A stretch of DNA of 64,000 nucleotides from Scalesia atractyloides (GCA_947069175.1 CAMTDV010000023.1:92555576-92619575), one strand, 5' to 3'; positions 22,913-35,441 are shown, counted from the first letter of the stretch. Numbers and translations: made by a program. Notes: generated from the letters alone by a model not told the origin.

Positions 22913-25805
22913 ATGCACTCCGAAATCGACACAAACAGTCTAACCGGTTGCACCTCGACATCCTCAACATCTCCGAAATGTGATTACATTGTCCAGAGCC
23001 CGTCACGTGACTCGCACGATGACAAGTCATCCACCAACAGCCGGCACACGACTCCAGCCGACTCCCCGTCGCATTCGAGGATGTCGTCTGAGAGCCGAGT
23101 GTCGGGACCGTACGGATCGTTTTCGATGAATGGGAATGATAAGAAGGAGAAGAAGGCGTTGTGTAGTGTGATTGATGAGGAAGATGGTGAGGATTATTAT
23201 GGGGACGATGATTATTGCTACGATGATGATCAACAAGTTACGAGACAGTGTCGGGTTGTGATGGTTATCATGGGATTTGTGTTGGTTTTTGTGACTGTTT
23301 GTCTTGTCACTTGGGGGATCAGTAGACCATACAAACTTCAGGTTCAGATGAAGGTAAAAAATATTAAAAAAAACTATAAAAAAACACATTTGTTACTTAT
23401 ATGTTCATAACAATGTTTTATTTTAATATGTATACACACATTATATTATATATGTGTATGTTTTTGTTTGTGTTTGTGTGTTGTTATCAAAAATAAGCTA
23501 AAAGAGCAGGGGCGGACTACCTTAATAGAAGGGGTGGCCTCCGCACCCCTTGGCACTCCGGCGATAGTGTAAATTCTGGAAAAAATTGACGTTTTTTCGA
23601 TTTCGTTACCCTTTTTATAAAACGGTACCCTACGAAAATTTTCTAGATTTCCGCCACTAAAAAAGAGTAAAGATGATCAAGTCTCTTAGTCTCATCAAAC
23701 TTGTGTATGATTAATAAATTTTTGTTGGTTTTTGAAATTGAAGTCTCTACATATGACATGTATTTGGTTGGTAACATAAATGATTATAAAGTATGTGAAG
23801 TTTTTTGTGAAGGTTTTATACATCTTTTTCATGTGATAAGAGATTTGGCATTTGAGTTTTTTTTAAACATTTTTAGTTTTTTATTTCAATTTGTATTTAA
23901 GATAGCATATTACAAATAATATATGATACTCTTCTTCTTATGTATCTCTATGTGTGTGTGATTTTGTTTGTGTTTGTGTGTTTTTATTAAATAGTTTTTT
24001 TAATAAAGAGAAAAAGTTGATCAAGTCTCATCAAAATTGGGTGAGTATTTCAATTTTGTTGGCTTTTAAAATTGAAGTGTCTTCACTATCACATGTATTT
24101 GGTTGGTAGAATGAAATGATTATAAAGATTGCTGATTTTTTTGTGAAGGTTTTTGTACATCCTTTTCATGTGATTAGGGATTTGGAATTTAGGATTTCTT
24201 TTTAAATATATTTATTTTATTTGAAATTTGAAATTATTATTATTCAATTTATTTTGATACTTCATTTTCTATTTTTAAATTTGCTATTTTAATACTTATA
24301 TCTAATAGTTGTTGTGGGTGCCAATGAGCTAGTGGTGGAATGGTAAGGGAGAGACCTTGTGTTTCAAGTGACCCAGGTTCAATTCCTGCCCCCGGCATTT
24401 AGTTTCTACGGCACCTGGTGATGATGGGAGACTAGGCGAGTTGGCGGCGATCACTAGTTCGATCCTTGAACTGAGCGGGTTTTACCTTACCGCACTGTCG
24501 TGCCTTCGGGCGAGTGTTCACGGGTTTCGGCCCTAGGTGAGGGTTTTCCCCGGTTCGAAAGCGAGTATATCCCGATGTGGTGAATTTCGTCGGTAGCCCA
24601 TTTGAAGAATTCGTTATACGTTAAAAAAAATAGTGTTGTTGGGTAGTTCAAGAACCAGTTAACATTTAATATTACTGCTTGATATTTATTATAATAGTTT
24701 TTTTGTTTGTTTTTAATATTTCACGTATAATATTCAAGTTATTATTTAGCTTTTTTTTAGTTTGCTGTTTTTTCGTATTTATTTTATAATTCAATCATAT
24801 TATTTGAAAATAGTTTCCCTTTAATAATATCCTATTTTTGTTCAATCTGTATAGTTTAATTTAATATTTTAACATACTCTTTAATATTTTGTTTTACTGT
24901 TGACATTTGTGTATGTGTTTCATCAAGTCTCAACAAAATCGTGTTTGAGTAATAAAATTTTGTTGGTTTTAAAATTGAAGTCTCTTCATATCACATGCAT
25001 TTGGTTGGTAAAATGAAATGATTATAAAGAATGTGAAATTTTAGTGTGAAGGTTTTATACATCCTTTTCATGTGATAACAAATTTGTAATTTAAGATTTT
25101 ATTTTTTTTAAAATATTTCTATTTTTATTTAAATTTAAGATATTATATATCCCAGTTTAATAATTTATATTTCTTTTTATTAGTAGTTTAATATTTCAAA
25201 TTCATAGTTGTTGTTTAGTAGTTCAAGATACCTGTTTAATATTACTTTTTGAAATTTTTATAAATATATTTTTGTTTGTTTTAGTAATTTATATATAATA
25301 ATTAATTTATTATATAGCTTTTTTTAGTTTGATACATTTTCGTATTTATTTATACTTCAAATAAATTATTTGAATTTAGTTTTAGATATTAATGTATTAT
25401 TTTAGTCTAATTTTTATTACTTTATCGTTTGTTTTTATTTACTTTAATGTCTGGTATTTTGTGGTTTAATATAATATTTTATATATTTATACGTTTCTGC
25501 TTGATAATACTCAAGTTTAATTTATTCTTTCAACCATCTTTCGTTTTCTCAACCTAATAAATGTCCAGATTTGTTTATTGCATTTAAGTTATCATTAATG
25601 CTATAATTAAAGGCCAAGTTCAATTTATGTATTAATTATTGTAGTTAAAAAGGTTACGTATAGAAATTACCTTTATGCCATTGTAGCACAAATAATTGAT
25701 TTTTTTTTATGAATAGTGATTGTTTTGTGCCCTTTTGTGTGATTAGGATACTTGACAATGCTCTACAACATACATTATCTGGTAATACATGTTTGTTTTT
25801 TTACT

Positions 25806-25837
<32 letters not shown>

Positions 25838-26614
25838 AAATTATTAAATTTAAATAATTAAATAAATTAAAATATAGAGCCCAAATGAATAGTGTTTGTT
25901 TTGTGGTCTTATGTGATTGGGCTATTTGACAATACCCTGCAACATACTTTCTCTTGTAATACCATGTTTGTTTTTTTACTTAACAAGCTTAGTATTAATA
26001 TCTATTATTTATTTTTTTTATGTTTTTAGAGTTGGAAATTGAACAATTTCTATTATGGAGAAGGATCAGATTACACAGGAGTTCCAACCAAATTATTGAC
26101 TATAAATTGTTCGGTTAAGATGAACATACAAAATCCAGCTACTTTCTTGGCATCCATGTTTCCTCTAGACCACTAAATCTTTTCTATTCACAAATCAGTG
26201 TTGGAAGTGGTCAGGTAATTTTAATTAAGGTTTTTTTGGTCATGTTTTCATGTAGTGTCAGTTTTGTCATCACAATCTAGATTTACAATCTTACAAATAT
26301 GTCAATTTATCTAATTTTTTGTAGTACTTTTTATCAGTTTATGAACTTTTATCAACCAAAGAAAAGCGAAAGGACAATATTAGTAAATGTGGAAGGTTCG
26401 AAGGTTCCACTTTATGGAGTCGGGGATGGCTTTAGTATGTCAAGCGACGGGTAGTGTTCCACTGAGATTAGAGTTTGAGGTTCGTTCGCGAGCCTACTTG
26501 GTGGGCCAGTTCGTGAAGACGGTGCATCGTTGCAAAATCGTATGCACAATGATAGTTGATTCTCAAAGCAACAAAGTCAATGATTTTAATGAGAACTCAT
26601 GCTCTTATAATTGA
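22913..26614 (+). CDS. LEA-2/NDR1-HIN1-like membrane protein (three exons, two frame breaks)
   Basis: Exon 1, 22913-23353, encodes a 147-residue Ser-rich cytosolic tail with YIVQSPSRDSHD (residues 25-36), an acidic patch, and one transmembrane segment (about 114-135). Exon 2 (26030-26214) and exon 3 (26338-26614) encode the extracytosolic LEA-2 domain, with YYGEGSDYTGVPTK, the GIHVSSRPLNLFYSQISVGS stretch and EFEVRSRAYLVG. This layout matches the Arabidopsis At1g45688/At2g41990 group, whose function is poorly known. Two indels break the frame: near 26143-26149 (one base missing) and near 26446-26451 (one base extra), after which the expected protein resumes to a stop at 26612. Either a recent pseudogene or assembly indels; homology continues on both sides. 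The 2.7-kb intron 1 is full of repeats. Confidence 0.8.
23507..23658. mobile_element. CAGGGGCGGA-type MITE (in LEA-2 intron 1)
   Basis: Begins CAGGGGCGGACTACC and ends TTTCCGCCACT. Shares GATTTCGTTACCC with its relatives. Flanking TAAAAGAG and AAAAAGAG suggest an 8-bp target duplication with one change. Confidence 0.75.
23675..25100 (+). repeat. Triplicated 190-bp intronic segment
   Basis: Three related blocks, about 23675-23862, 24010-24195 and 24922-25098, share GATCAAGTCTC, TTTTGTTGG, AAATTGAAGT, CATTTGGTTGGTA, ATGATTATAAAG and CCTTTTCATGTGAT in the same order. They lie in intron 1 of the LEA-2 gene and show no coding capacity. Confidence 0.75.
24316..24632 (+). mobile_element. tRNA-derived SINE
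   Basis: The head CAATGAGCTAGTGGTGGAAT carries a Pol III A-box-like motif (TAGTGGTGGAATGG), and GGTTCAATTCC about 40 bp on matches the B-box. The body is GC-rich and unlike its surroundings, and it ends CGTTAAAAAAAATAG. Imperfect direct repeats (TAGTTGTTGTGGGT before, TAGTGTTGTTGGGT after) fit a target duplication. It lies sense in intron 1 of the LEA-2 gene. Confidence 0.75.
25709..25983 (+). repeat. Direct duplication of about 100 bp
   Basis: Positions 25709-25805 and 25885-25983 both read ATGAATAGTG, then TTGTTTTGTG, GTGATT, TTGACAAT, CAACATAC and CATGTTTGTTTTTTTACTTA. A (TTA)n microsatellite (25805-25831) lies between them. Both are in the LEA-2 intron just upstream of exon 2. Confidence 0.75.
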
Positions 26615-27715
26615 AATGTAAATCAAGATATATAATGTAACTTCTCTTTTTGCTTAATTTATTAATTAGCTATGCTAGTAAGTGTGCTCTTTGAATTACA
26701 TTTAGCTCCATTGTTGTAGATTTTGGTGTAATAAGAGAAAAAAGGTAATCTTTCATCTAGCTATATTTGGTATGAACAAGCATGGATTATAAATGCTTGT
26801 ATACAACACGTATATGAAGCGGTTTTAAATGAACCATCGTATTGACGTAACGTCTGATGAGTTTGATTTTTTAACGGCAAATTTGGATCACTGATGGACC
26901 ACTGGAGTGTCATCATGACATCAGCAAAACCACCCGATCATATCCATCTCCACTAGGCTATAATGCATATGCACCAATTCAGGAAAAAACTCAATAAATC
27001 TGGAAAAACCCACTTTGGGAATCGAACGTAGTACCCATCTGTCCTTAAGCCTTATCTCACCCCCAAGATACCACTAGACTATAACAAGCTATTGAACCTT
27101 ATCCCAGTCGCTAGCCGTATAGTCCGCCAATAGGGGGGCTAGCGATTATTCGAGATTAATTGAAAATAACTAAAATTAATCAGAATTTAACTGTGATTAA
27201 TCAACACATAGTCAAGATTTTTACAACCATGCATATAATATATTATTTATACATATAACCATAACCTAACCATCCAAATGTTATGCATATATTCCTTTTT
27301 TCCTCAACAAAAATGACATCTATTCTCAAATGACATACTGATCAAGAAATTATAAAGATATTTTACTGAGAAATAATCTAACAATGTTAAACTAATGTAT
27401 ACATATAAACTTAGTATTCAAAATATAAAAATAGATCCTTTTAGTAGTATATGTTTTGTTATAAATTTCCTGCATACTTGAAAGATGAAGCTGAACAATG
27501 TCACCTGTATATTTTAATACCCGAACCAGTTTTAACCCGTCACCCAAACCCTACAACTCACCAATTTGCCAACTCTCGTCGACATAGATCTTGTGTGACA
27601 TGTCACCTTGCTTTCCTCAAGATGACTGAATATAAAAAACTGTATAAACATATAGGTTACATGTTGACTATAAAAAGTCAAAGAACAAAGGTGTATGCCT
27701 TCAATCCCTAAATGC
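26615..27715. other. Intergenic between LEA-2 and PLSP1 genes
   Basis: Contains the 3' flank of the LEA-2 gene, the minus-strand SINE at 26867-27096 and AT-rich DNA around a small GCTAGCGATTATTCGAG-containing remnant near 27140. The gene pair is convergent. No further gene is supported. Confidence 0.5.
26867..27096 (-). mobile_element. tRNA-derived SINE, minus strand
   Basis: Read on the minus strand, the head has TAGTCTAGTGGTATC (A-box type) and CGTTCGATTCCC (B-box), then a body ending ATTTGCCGTTAAAAAATC. This is the same tail style as the SINE at 24316 but a different head and body. Boundaries are approximate. Confidence 0.7.
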
Positions 27716-30700
27716 CTATTGAGATGCTAATGTACTGGAATCTTGTTGCGATTCTAAACTATTATTAGTATTTTCCGGTTTGTCGATTGAACAGCCAGCT
27801 GGCAAAATCGTGCTGCCGATCCTCGTTGGAGGCCAATACCGCAACACCGATCTCCCGATTATGTTTTTTAATGGCAAGGGTCCCCTGATGAGATAAGAAT
27901 GTATAATAGAGACATTAGTTACACTTTTGAGTATCATTACCACACGAAATAATATAAACTGAAAACGGAAATAACTTTATGGTTTGGATTGACCGTTAAT
28001 ATGATCACTTTAATAGATGAAGTTCGAAACGAGCTGAGTTGTCTGACCAGCAAACATTATATTCTTCACCTTTTGTAGTTAAAAATATACATAAACAAAA
28101 ATATTACAAAAATTTATTTGATTTGACCCATTGAAATGAAGCACAACCCAAATCGATCCATTTTAAGTATATGGGTCGAAAGTGCCACCTCTGATATTCG
28201 TGGTCCAAACTCCAAAACCCTCCGTTCTTGAAAAGCGTTGTGATGTTTTTGCAATTCTATAACAAAGCATTGCTCGTTTGAAGAAAAAAAAAGGCAATTA
28301 AGATGATACAAAAAGCTGATCACTAGTTTAAAATCACTAAACTGTAGAACTTTAAGAAAACTGCAATTTCATGTACAGTGGAGGTGGTAGTTTTCAATAA
28401 TTTAAATTAAAACTTTGAAAATAAAACGATTCAGAATGTTGTATGACGTTGAATACATAATTTGTAAGACCGTCGACCCGTTTGATATGTTCCCCTTGTT
28501 AATCTTTAAAACTTTTTATTTAACCCTTGGCCCGTTTGAGATAATACACCAAAATTGACCCATTCATAACGAAAGGGTCAAAATTAGCACCTTCAAACTC
28601 ACTAAAAAGATTTAAACTTTTCTATCAGACCAATGAATTCGTAAAACAATTCGTACATACAACTGAGAAAACTTACCAAACATGTGAATCATAGCTGTTA
28701 TTACGATTATCTCCCATCACAAAAACATAATTCTCTGGCACACGCTGCAATGCAGATCAAACTTGCTGATTTTTAGTGATGGTTTCAAGATTAAGGTTTC
28801 ATGGATTATGAAAAAAAAATGTAAAGATTGAACATACAATGGGAGTCATTTCATATTTAGGTGCTTCATAAGTAAAGTCTTCATTTCTGACTATCCCGTT
28901 TACTATTAACTTACCGTCATGTACCTGTGGAGAAAAAGTACGCAAATGGTTTCAATAAACTTTTGTTTATTAATCAAATGTTCTAAAATGCCCCTTAACA
29001 AGAAAAGAGCAAAAGATAGCCCGTGAAAAAAACTTCGATACCATGTAATGATTGCTAACGGGTAAAAGGTAAATTACATTTCAAAACTTGCCGTAAAGAA
29101 AAAATGTTACTTTTTAGGGCATGTACTTGGGTTATGAATTATGATCACCATCTGCTCATGGATCCTTTTTCTGACAAAAAAATATGATATCTTAAATCTT
29201 TTTGGTGAGAACCGTAATAAAAAAATATAGATTAATAGGAACGACTTAAAAGTGGTCCAAAGTGTAACTTAACGTAAAACTTCCTAATCCTTGCGTTTAA
29301 AAAAACAGAGTTAAATGTCATTTTTGTGCCTGAGGTTTGGCCAGTTTTGCGACTTTCGTCCAAAGGTTTGTTTTTCCGCATCTGGATCCAAAAGGTTTGA
29401 AATCTTGCCATTTTCATCCGGCTCACTAACTCCATCTATTTTTCTCCATTAAGTCAGGGTGTATCTGTCTTCTGTTAACTTAAGGCAATTTGGTCTTTTT
29501 CACTTTATGTCAGTATTCAAAGACCGAATTGCCCTTTAATTAACAGAAAAGACGAAAATACCCCTGACTTAACAGAGAAAAATGGATGGAGTTAACAAGC
29601 CGGATGAAAATGGCAAGATTTCAAACTTTATGGATCCAGATGCGGAAAACAAACTTTGGACGAAAGTCGCAAAACTGGCCAAACCTTAGGAACAAAAATG
29701 GCATTTTACTAAAATATAGATTATAACTAACATAACATAAAAATTAAAAAAACAAGTGTTTTGGGTAAACCCAGCACAACCCTTCCCATTTGGACCTGTT
29801 CCCCAACCTGTTCGACCCGCTCATTTGAAAGCCAAGAAACTCAGTAACTCTTTTGTATGTGAAAACCAGCAACTTGCCTACTTAAAAAATGTTGAAATAC
29901 AAGCATAGGTTATGACATATTTCATAACCAATAGTATGTACATCAAACTATCGTATTTGTGGGAATAAATCAAAAAACTAACCTCAACTAAATCTCCTGC
30001 CTTTGCAACAACTCGTTTTATAAACACATCATCATCAGTGTATCCTACCTCTTGGAGGACTGGAGGGCTTTTAAAAATTACAATATCATTTGGGCACGGC
30101 TTTCTAAAATAGTAACTAACCTGCAAATGGTGTTGTTCGTCAAGAAATTGCCAAATGAGGAGCAAAATAAAAGGATTAACCATCTAAAGAGATAGTTTTG
30201 CATGTTTATATTAACTTTTTATATAAACTATTAATAATTTATAAATCGGTTTGTAAACTTCCCCACCCTTTAATTTTATGCAAAATTCTTGCTTACTAAA
30301 AGTGATCATGTGATATAGAATGATCGAATTAGATACACAGTTGTAACAATACCAGTAATAGAATATAGTGCTTGGATTGTTTCTAGCTTTTGAAGTTGTG
30401 AGAATTAGATAATGAACAGTTATGGAGTATTTAAGGATTTACATATAAGATGAGCTCTAAGTAAGTTGATACAGAAGTAACAGAACTATCACATAATTAA
30501 CTGTAACAAAAGTAGATGACCAGAATCAGATAATCAGTATGCCAAACACCCCATTAGTCTAAAATCAAAAATTAAAAAAACTTTGGACTGCCGATCAGAA
30601 TACTGTTTCAAGGGGAGATTAGCATAAGAATTGCTCTTATTTTGACACTAACATTGTTCTATAAGTAGCACTAGTTACAAACTTCAGTGTGATTCATATT

Positions 30701-31796
30701 TCTTTTCTTCAAAAGGCTAAATTCCACAATCATATTTAAGATACAATTTGGTTCAGGAACACTTAATTTCGTCAGGGTTGTAAACGAGTCGGCAAGCTCG
30801 GACTCATTTAACTTACCACTTACGAGAGCTCAAGATCGGCTTGTTTTGGGCTCTATTTCTAAAGCTAAAGTAAGGCCCATGGGTAGTTTTTTAGGCTCGG
30901 GCTTGGCTCATTTAACTCACGAGAACTCAAGCTTAGCTCATTTCAATCTCTACTTCTAAGTACCGAATTTCCTTTTGGTACTGATTCGGTACCCACTTTT
31001 TGCGTTTTATACTGATTTTTACCTTCAAATACCAGTACCGTCCTGATGGTTTTCAGTACCGGTACCGGTACCCAATATTGGCGATTTTCAGTACCGGTAC
31101 CATGCTCATCCCTGCTTCTAAAGCTCAAGCTCAAGCACGGCTCGGGCCCTTTATTATATATTAGTACCTTATATATGTTCATAACTATTTGTATTTTCAA
31201 ACTAGTTTAAACCAGGCTCCATTCAACTTTTAGCAAGGTGATCTCGAGTAGCTCAAGACCCACTCGGCTCGTTTACGCCCCTAGTTTTAGTGCTCAAACC
31301 TTACCAACAAAAAGAAAAATCATAAAACTAAAAACCCAAAACACAAACCAAACAAAGACTCCACCTTTTCAGCAACAAGTCTATCCCCCACATCAAACGT
31401 AGGATACATAGACAACGAAGGGATAAACCTCGGTTCCGCAACAAACGACCTAAACGCTAACGAAACCGCAAGCGCAACAAACACCGTTTTCGCATCATCC
31501 GAATAAAAATCCACCCAATCCGGCAAAAACCCACCTTTCTTCTTCTCTTCATCACCTCCGCCGTCGCCGCCGTCACCGTCGTTGTCCAAATCCAAATCCA
31601 CCTTGGCCTCCTTAGCAGAATCTCTAACCCCTTTACATATTAGGTTGTGATAGTTGGAGTTCGTTGTGTAATTTGAGTTCTTGTTAGGAAACCCTAGAAA
31701 TTTGGGGGTTTTGATGGTGGGTGGAGATTGTGGTGAATGGGAGGTGGGTTTGGGGGTGTGGAGGGAAGATAATTGGGGGAAATGTGATGATAACAT
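27716..31796 (-). CDS. PLSP1: Plastidic type I signal peptidase (thylakoidal processing peptidase)
   Basis: Five exons on the minus strand: 31365-31796, 29983-30120, 28838-28924, 28677-28744, 27716-27884, giving 297 residues. Residues 1-60 look like a plastid transit peptide; an acidic Gly/Asp stretch and one hydrophobic segment (TVFVALAVSLAF, about 104-115) follow. The family Ser/Lys dyad is visible: S129 in PSLSMYPTFDVGD and K179 in FIKRVVAK. Exon 4 has the GDNRNNSYDS box and exon 5 has GPLPLKNIIGRS. The sequence matches Arabidopsis PLSP1 closely and the length is normal. The enzyme removes thylakoid-transfer signals (plastocyanin, OE proteins) and matures Toc75 in plastids. All splice sites are GT-AG and the frame is intact. 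Introns hold a foldback MITE and nested inverted-repeat elements. Confidence 0.95.
29307..29710. mobile_element. Foldback MITE, copy B (PLSP1 intron 2)
   Basis: The left arm (GAGGTTTGGCCAGTTTTGCG, ACTTTCGTCCAAAGG) is mirrored in the right arm (CCTTTGGACG-like, GCAAAACTGGCCAAACCT). It shares GGATCC and TTAAGTCAGGG-type blocks with copy A at 3287-3733. Non-coding. Confidence 0.8.
30773..31284. mobile_element. Inverted-repeat element with nested MITE (PLSP1 intron 1)
   Basis: The outer ends are AGGGTTGTAAACGAGTCGGC and, inverted, AGGGGCGTAAACGAGCCGAG. The interior has repeated GAGCTCAAG/CTTGAGCT-like tracts. A second element at about 30960-31114, full of GGTACCGGTACC palindromes, is inserted inside and is flanked by CTTCTAA on both sides. 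Confidence 0.65.
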
Positions 31797-32959
31797 TGTG
31801 ATTTTGAAAGATTTGTTGGGTAGATTGAGTTCTTGTTATGGTGATTTGATTGTTGTAGAATGAATGTGATTTCAATTGACTGGATGATATTATTGCGACT
31901 TCGCTTTCACTTGCAACGGAGTTGCGGATATAGAAAACTTTCATATGGGTAATCTTTTAAAAGATAGGGGTAACAAAATTGTAAAAACGTCAAACTTTTT
32001 CAAAATTTACACTACCGTCGGAGCGCCAAGAGATAGCGGAGGCTACCTCTAATTATATGATACATCCGCACTTGTTAACTAATTTTTTTATGTGTATGAC
32101 AGTATGGGACTAATAAATTAATGTTTTCTTTGTTAACTTGTTAAAAAAAGGTTGGAATGTGGTGGTATCAACAACCGGTAACGCTGGTAACACAATAATG
32201 GTAAAGGCGTGTCGATGGTGGCGTCGATAATGGGGTGGTAGGGATTGTGGCGACAACCATAGTGGTATGGTGGTGGCTCCATGGGCAATGATAAAGGTGG
32301 ATATGGTAAGGGTGTTGTTTTATGGTAAGAAGGATACAAATTCTAGTTTGTAAGTTACAAAACCTCGATCTAACAATGTTAGTGATGTTTCCAATGAAGA
32401 TCTTGATCCCATTATTTGATTTGCAAATGATGATTAAAATAAAATCTTGAAATCTCTTAATGTGTGTGTTAACAGAAACCCTAATCTATCTTACTATTTA
32501 TAGCCTAAACATAATAAGAATAATTACACTTTAAGTTTCTAGAGATAATGACTCACCAAAATTAAAACTTAAACAAAAAAACCATTGGACTAAAATAATA
32601 AATATATTTTGTCTAAACAAAATATATTTATATGATTGGAACACTATAGACGATTACATCTCAAACATACACACGCTGATCTTTTATTTGATCTCCTCGT
32701 CTCGATTTACGTGTTAACTTTGGTTTGTACAACTTTGACTTCGAGGCCTAGAGAATGTCTTGAAATGTATGGCTAGACTTGAACACTCATCGGCACACGT
32801 GACACAATTTTAATGACGCCGACGACACTTCTCTTCATTGAGTGTCTCCGATCACCACAAAGTTGTCAAATATTTGTCAGATCTGATCCTTCTATATCTT
32901 TAATCCTAGATGCATCGACGACACTGAGATGTCACCGGGTTGTGCGCCGGCGACACTCA
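31797..32959. other. Intergenic upstream of PLSP1
   Basis: Contains the PLSP1 promoter side, one decayed MITE and a degenerate older repeat. The text on the two sides of the solo LTR that follows (GTGCGCCGGCGACACTCA here, GTGCACCGGCGGCA after it) suggests the LTR landed in a pre-existing repeat. No gene is visible. Confidence 0.45.
31911..32068. mobile_element. CAGGGGCGGA-type MITE, inverted decayed copy
   Basis: Carries the reverse complement of the family core (GGGTAACAAAATTG, CAAAATTTACACTACCGTCG, GGAGCGCCAAG, GCGGAGGCTACC). The terminal repeats have decayed. It lies about 115 bp upstream of the PLSP1 start codon, inside the likely promoter. Confidence 0.65.
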
Positions 32960-33326
32960 TGTCACACCCCGACCCGCAGCGGAAATAGGTGATCGGGGCA
33001 TGATTGGGTTTTCATCAAAGCTTATGACATTTATTATAATGTTTCATATTTATTATTACAATTTTAAAGAAGATCATTCGGTCAAATCATACAAGTACAA
33101 CATGTTCTATACATCTTTCTAGTCTTCATTATTTTTCTTCTAAGGCAATTTCCTATGTGTTCCTTGCTTCATCCTGTTCACCTGTATCATGTGTAAAAAT
33201 GGTTTTTGGATCAACAAAAAGTTGGTGAGTAAACCTTGTTAGAAAACATTTTTTTATTGATTTCTTGTTATATTTAATATGGAAAAATTGTGCAATAATC
33301 ATATGTGAGCAAACGTAAATAAACAT

Positions 33327-33393
33327 ACAATAACAAACAATAACAAACAATAACAACAATAACAAACAATAACGAACAATAACAAACAATAAC
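33327..33393. repeat. (AACAAACAAT)n-like microsatellite in solo LTR 1
   Basis: About ten short AACAAACAAT/AACAAT units inside the LTR, absent from the other LTR copies. Confidence 0.7.
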
Positions 33394-34088
33394 ATGAATG
33401 ATAATGTATATGTTGGCAACGTCACGTTCACGCTCATAGGTAATGGGGAACGGGCGGCCTATGATGATGTATGTGCGATCAAGGCTCAATCAAACGGAGC
33501 CGATCGTATGTTGGCAACGCCTCGTTCACGCTCATAGGTAATGGGGAACGGCTCACGCTCATAGGTAATGGGGAGCGGCGGCCTATGATGATGTATGTAC
33601 TAAAAATGATAAATTTAATCTATACATTAACTACACAAACAATTGATACATGTTGGTTACACATTTGATCATGGATATGATGAATGCACAAGTGTTTAAT
33701 TGTAATAAATAATAAGCGACACATGATACACCCCAAAATGCGATTAAAACGGGGAATTGGTAGAGATTCACTCACATTGGGTGCGTTCTCTTGATGATGT
33801 TGGATGCGCACGAGTTAGAGAGTTGATCGACGAGGAATAACTAACCTAGATAATAACGAAAAGGTACGGTAAATAAGTGGATTTTATTAACAATTCTAAG
33901 TGGATTTTTAGGTTTATTTTTGTGAGTTTAAGGTCACTTTCTAACTTTAAAAATGTTATTTTTAAGTATTTTTAATTGATTTTTAAATAAAACAAATAAA
34001 TAAAAATATTAAAAAAATTGTTGACTTTTTGGGTTGACCGTTGACCGTTGACTTTGACCTTTGACCGGTTCGGACTTGGTATTTATAT

Positions 34089-34502
34089 GCGCCGGGTGAG
34101 GCTCGAACTCGTGACCTCCCGTACGCGTGCACACAGCTCTACCAACTGAGCTACGTGTCTAACCCGAAATATTTCTGTTTTTAATTATATTTATACACTA
34201 TTTAATTTAATCCGAAATCATTTATTTTAAAAATGATTTAATTATATCGGACCGGTGCCCTCAACAGGTCTCGAACCCGGGACCTATGGTTTAGTGTTGC
34301 ACACAGTCCACCGCTGGACTGTGTGTCTAACCTGGTTAATATACTGATTTTCATTAAACTTAACATCTCACTGCGAGTTGATCCGGTGCAGTTTAAAAAG
34401 GAACATTTTTATTACAGAGAATGAGATTGTGTCAAGGATCGAACTCGAGACGTGTGTTAATCGTTTGCACACAGTCCACCGCTGGACTGTGTGTCTAACC
34501 CG
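34089..34502 (-). other. tRNA-like array (3 units) in solo LTR 1
   Basis: Units at 34089-34166, 34265-34335 and 34431-34502, spaced 167-169 bp. The first has TAGCTCAGTTGG (A-box) and GAGTTCGAGCC (B-box). The other two have the CACAGTCCAGCGGTGGACTG hairpin and B-boxes GGTTCGAGACC and GAGTTCGATCC. Confidence 0.8.
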
Positions 34503-35358
34503 GTTTAATATCTGGTTTTAATTATACTTATACATAAGTTCGACTTCATCTTCTTCGTTCAAAGATACAAACGACGATTAATCAACTGTTCTTGTTTAAT
34601 TCGATTAACGAAATTTATAAGCGATTGAAATGTGATGGACAGAAGGGTTTGGGGAAAGAATGTACCGAAACAGATGTCTTTCTCAGAACTCCGGCAAGGA
34701 TCGTCGGCTCTGTTTTGTGAACTCCGTCTGTTCGGATCAATTAACAGTTTTGATTGATTAGATGTGAAATTGAGTTACTAAACAATGATTAACAGAAGGT
34801 TTAGCTGATTATACCGATTCACAGCGTGATTCTGGAAATTCCAGAAGTTTTCCGGCGAAAGCAGAATATTCCGGCTACGTCGTCTGGGATTGATTCTGGT
34901 TGATGAATTGAAGTTAGTAATAGTCTAACAATGGATTGAAAGCGAAAGAGTCGAGGTATTTACCGTTTTGATGTGAGTCTCGGTTTTCCGGCGAAAGTCC
35001 GGCGATTGCAGAAAATCTCCGGCGAGTGAAATTGATTCGAGAAATGGTGCGATTTTGAGCGAAATGATTTCCAGAGACTTGGGTGTGTATTTATAGGGAA
35101 GAATCACAATGAATTGGGTCTGTTTTCAGTCTTGATTCGTTGGTCAGCCTTTCTCCGGCGGTTATGACTGATGTCGCGGGACTAGACATCGGTTATAACC
35201 GATGTCGATGTTAATACGTACGTTAAGTCAACAGAAACCGTCGATAATTGGCGAAATCGTCGGATTTTCCGCCGACTGCGAAATGGGCGCGCTGTTGACT
35301 GAATTTGATTTCGAGTTTTGTTATATGTATTAATTGTTTCGATATATCATCAAATAAC

Positions 35359-35441
35359 ACAAGTGGCGGAGTGGTGGGATGTGTGTGAGTTAAGTCTTGA
35401 GGTTTCATCCGGCTGACCCGGGTTCGAAACCCGGCAACCGG
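35359..35441 (+). other. Antisense tRNA-like module in U3 of solo LTR 1
   Basis: TGGCGGAGTGG matches the A-box consensus. CCGGGTTCGAAACCCGG forms a perfect 5-bp T-arm with a 7-nt loop. A T7 run follows at 35445-35451. It lies in U3 and is antisense to LTR transcription. Confidence 0.75.

Noticed and set aside
23027..23389. 120-codon minus-strand ORF
   Set aside because: Antisense to LEA-2 exon 1, where the plus-strand product is recognisable.
33327..33393. CRISPR-like regular short repeats
   Set aside because: A simple-sequence microsatellite in a plant LTR, with no spacers.
33274..33489. Minus-strand ORFs in solo LTR 1
   Set aside because: Translation of an AACAAT microsatellite inside the LTR.
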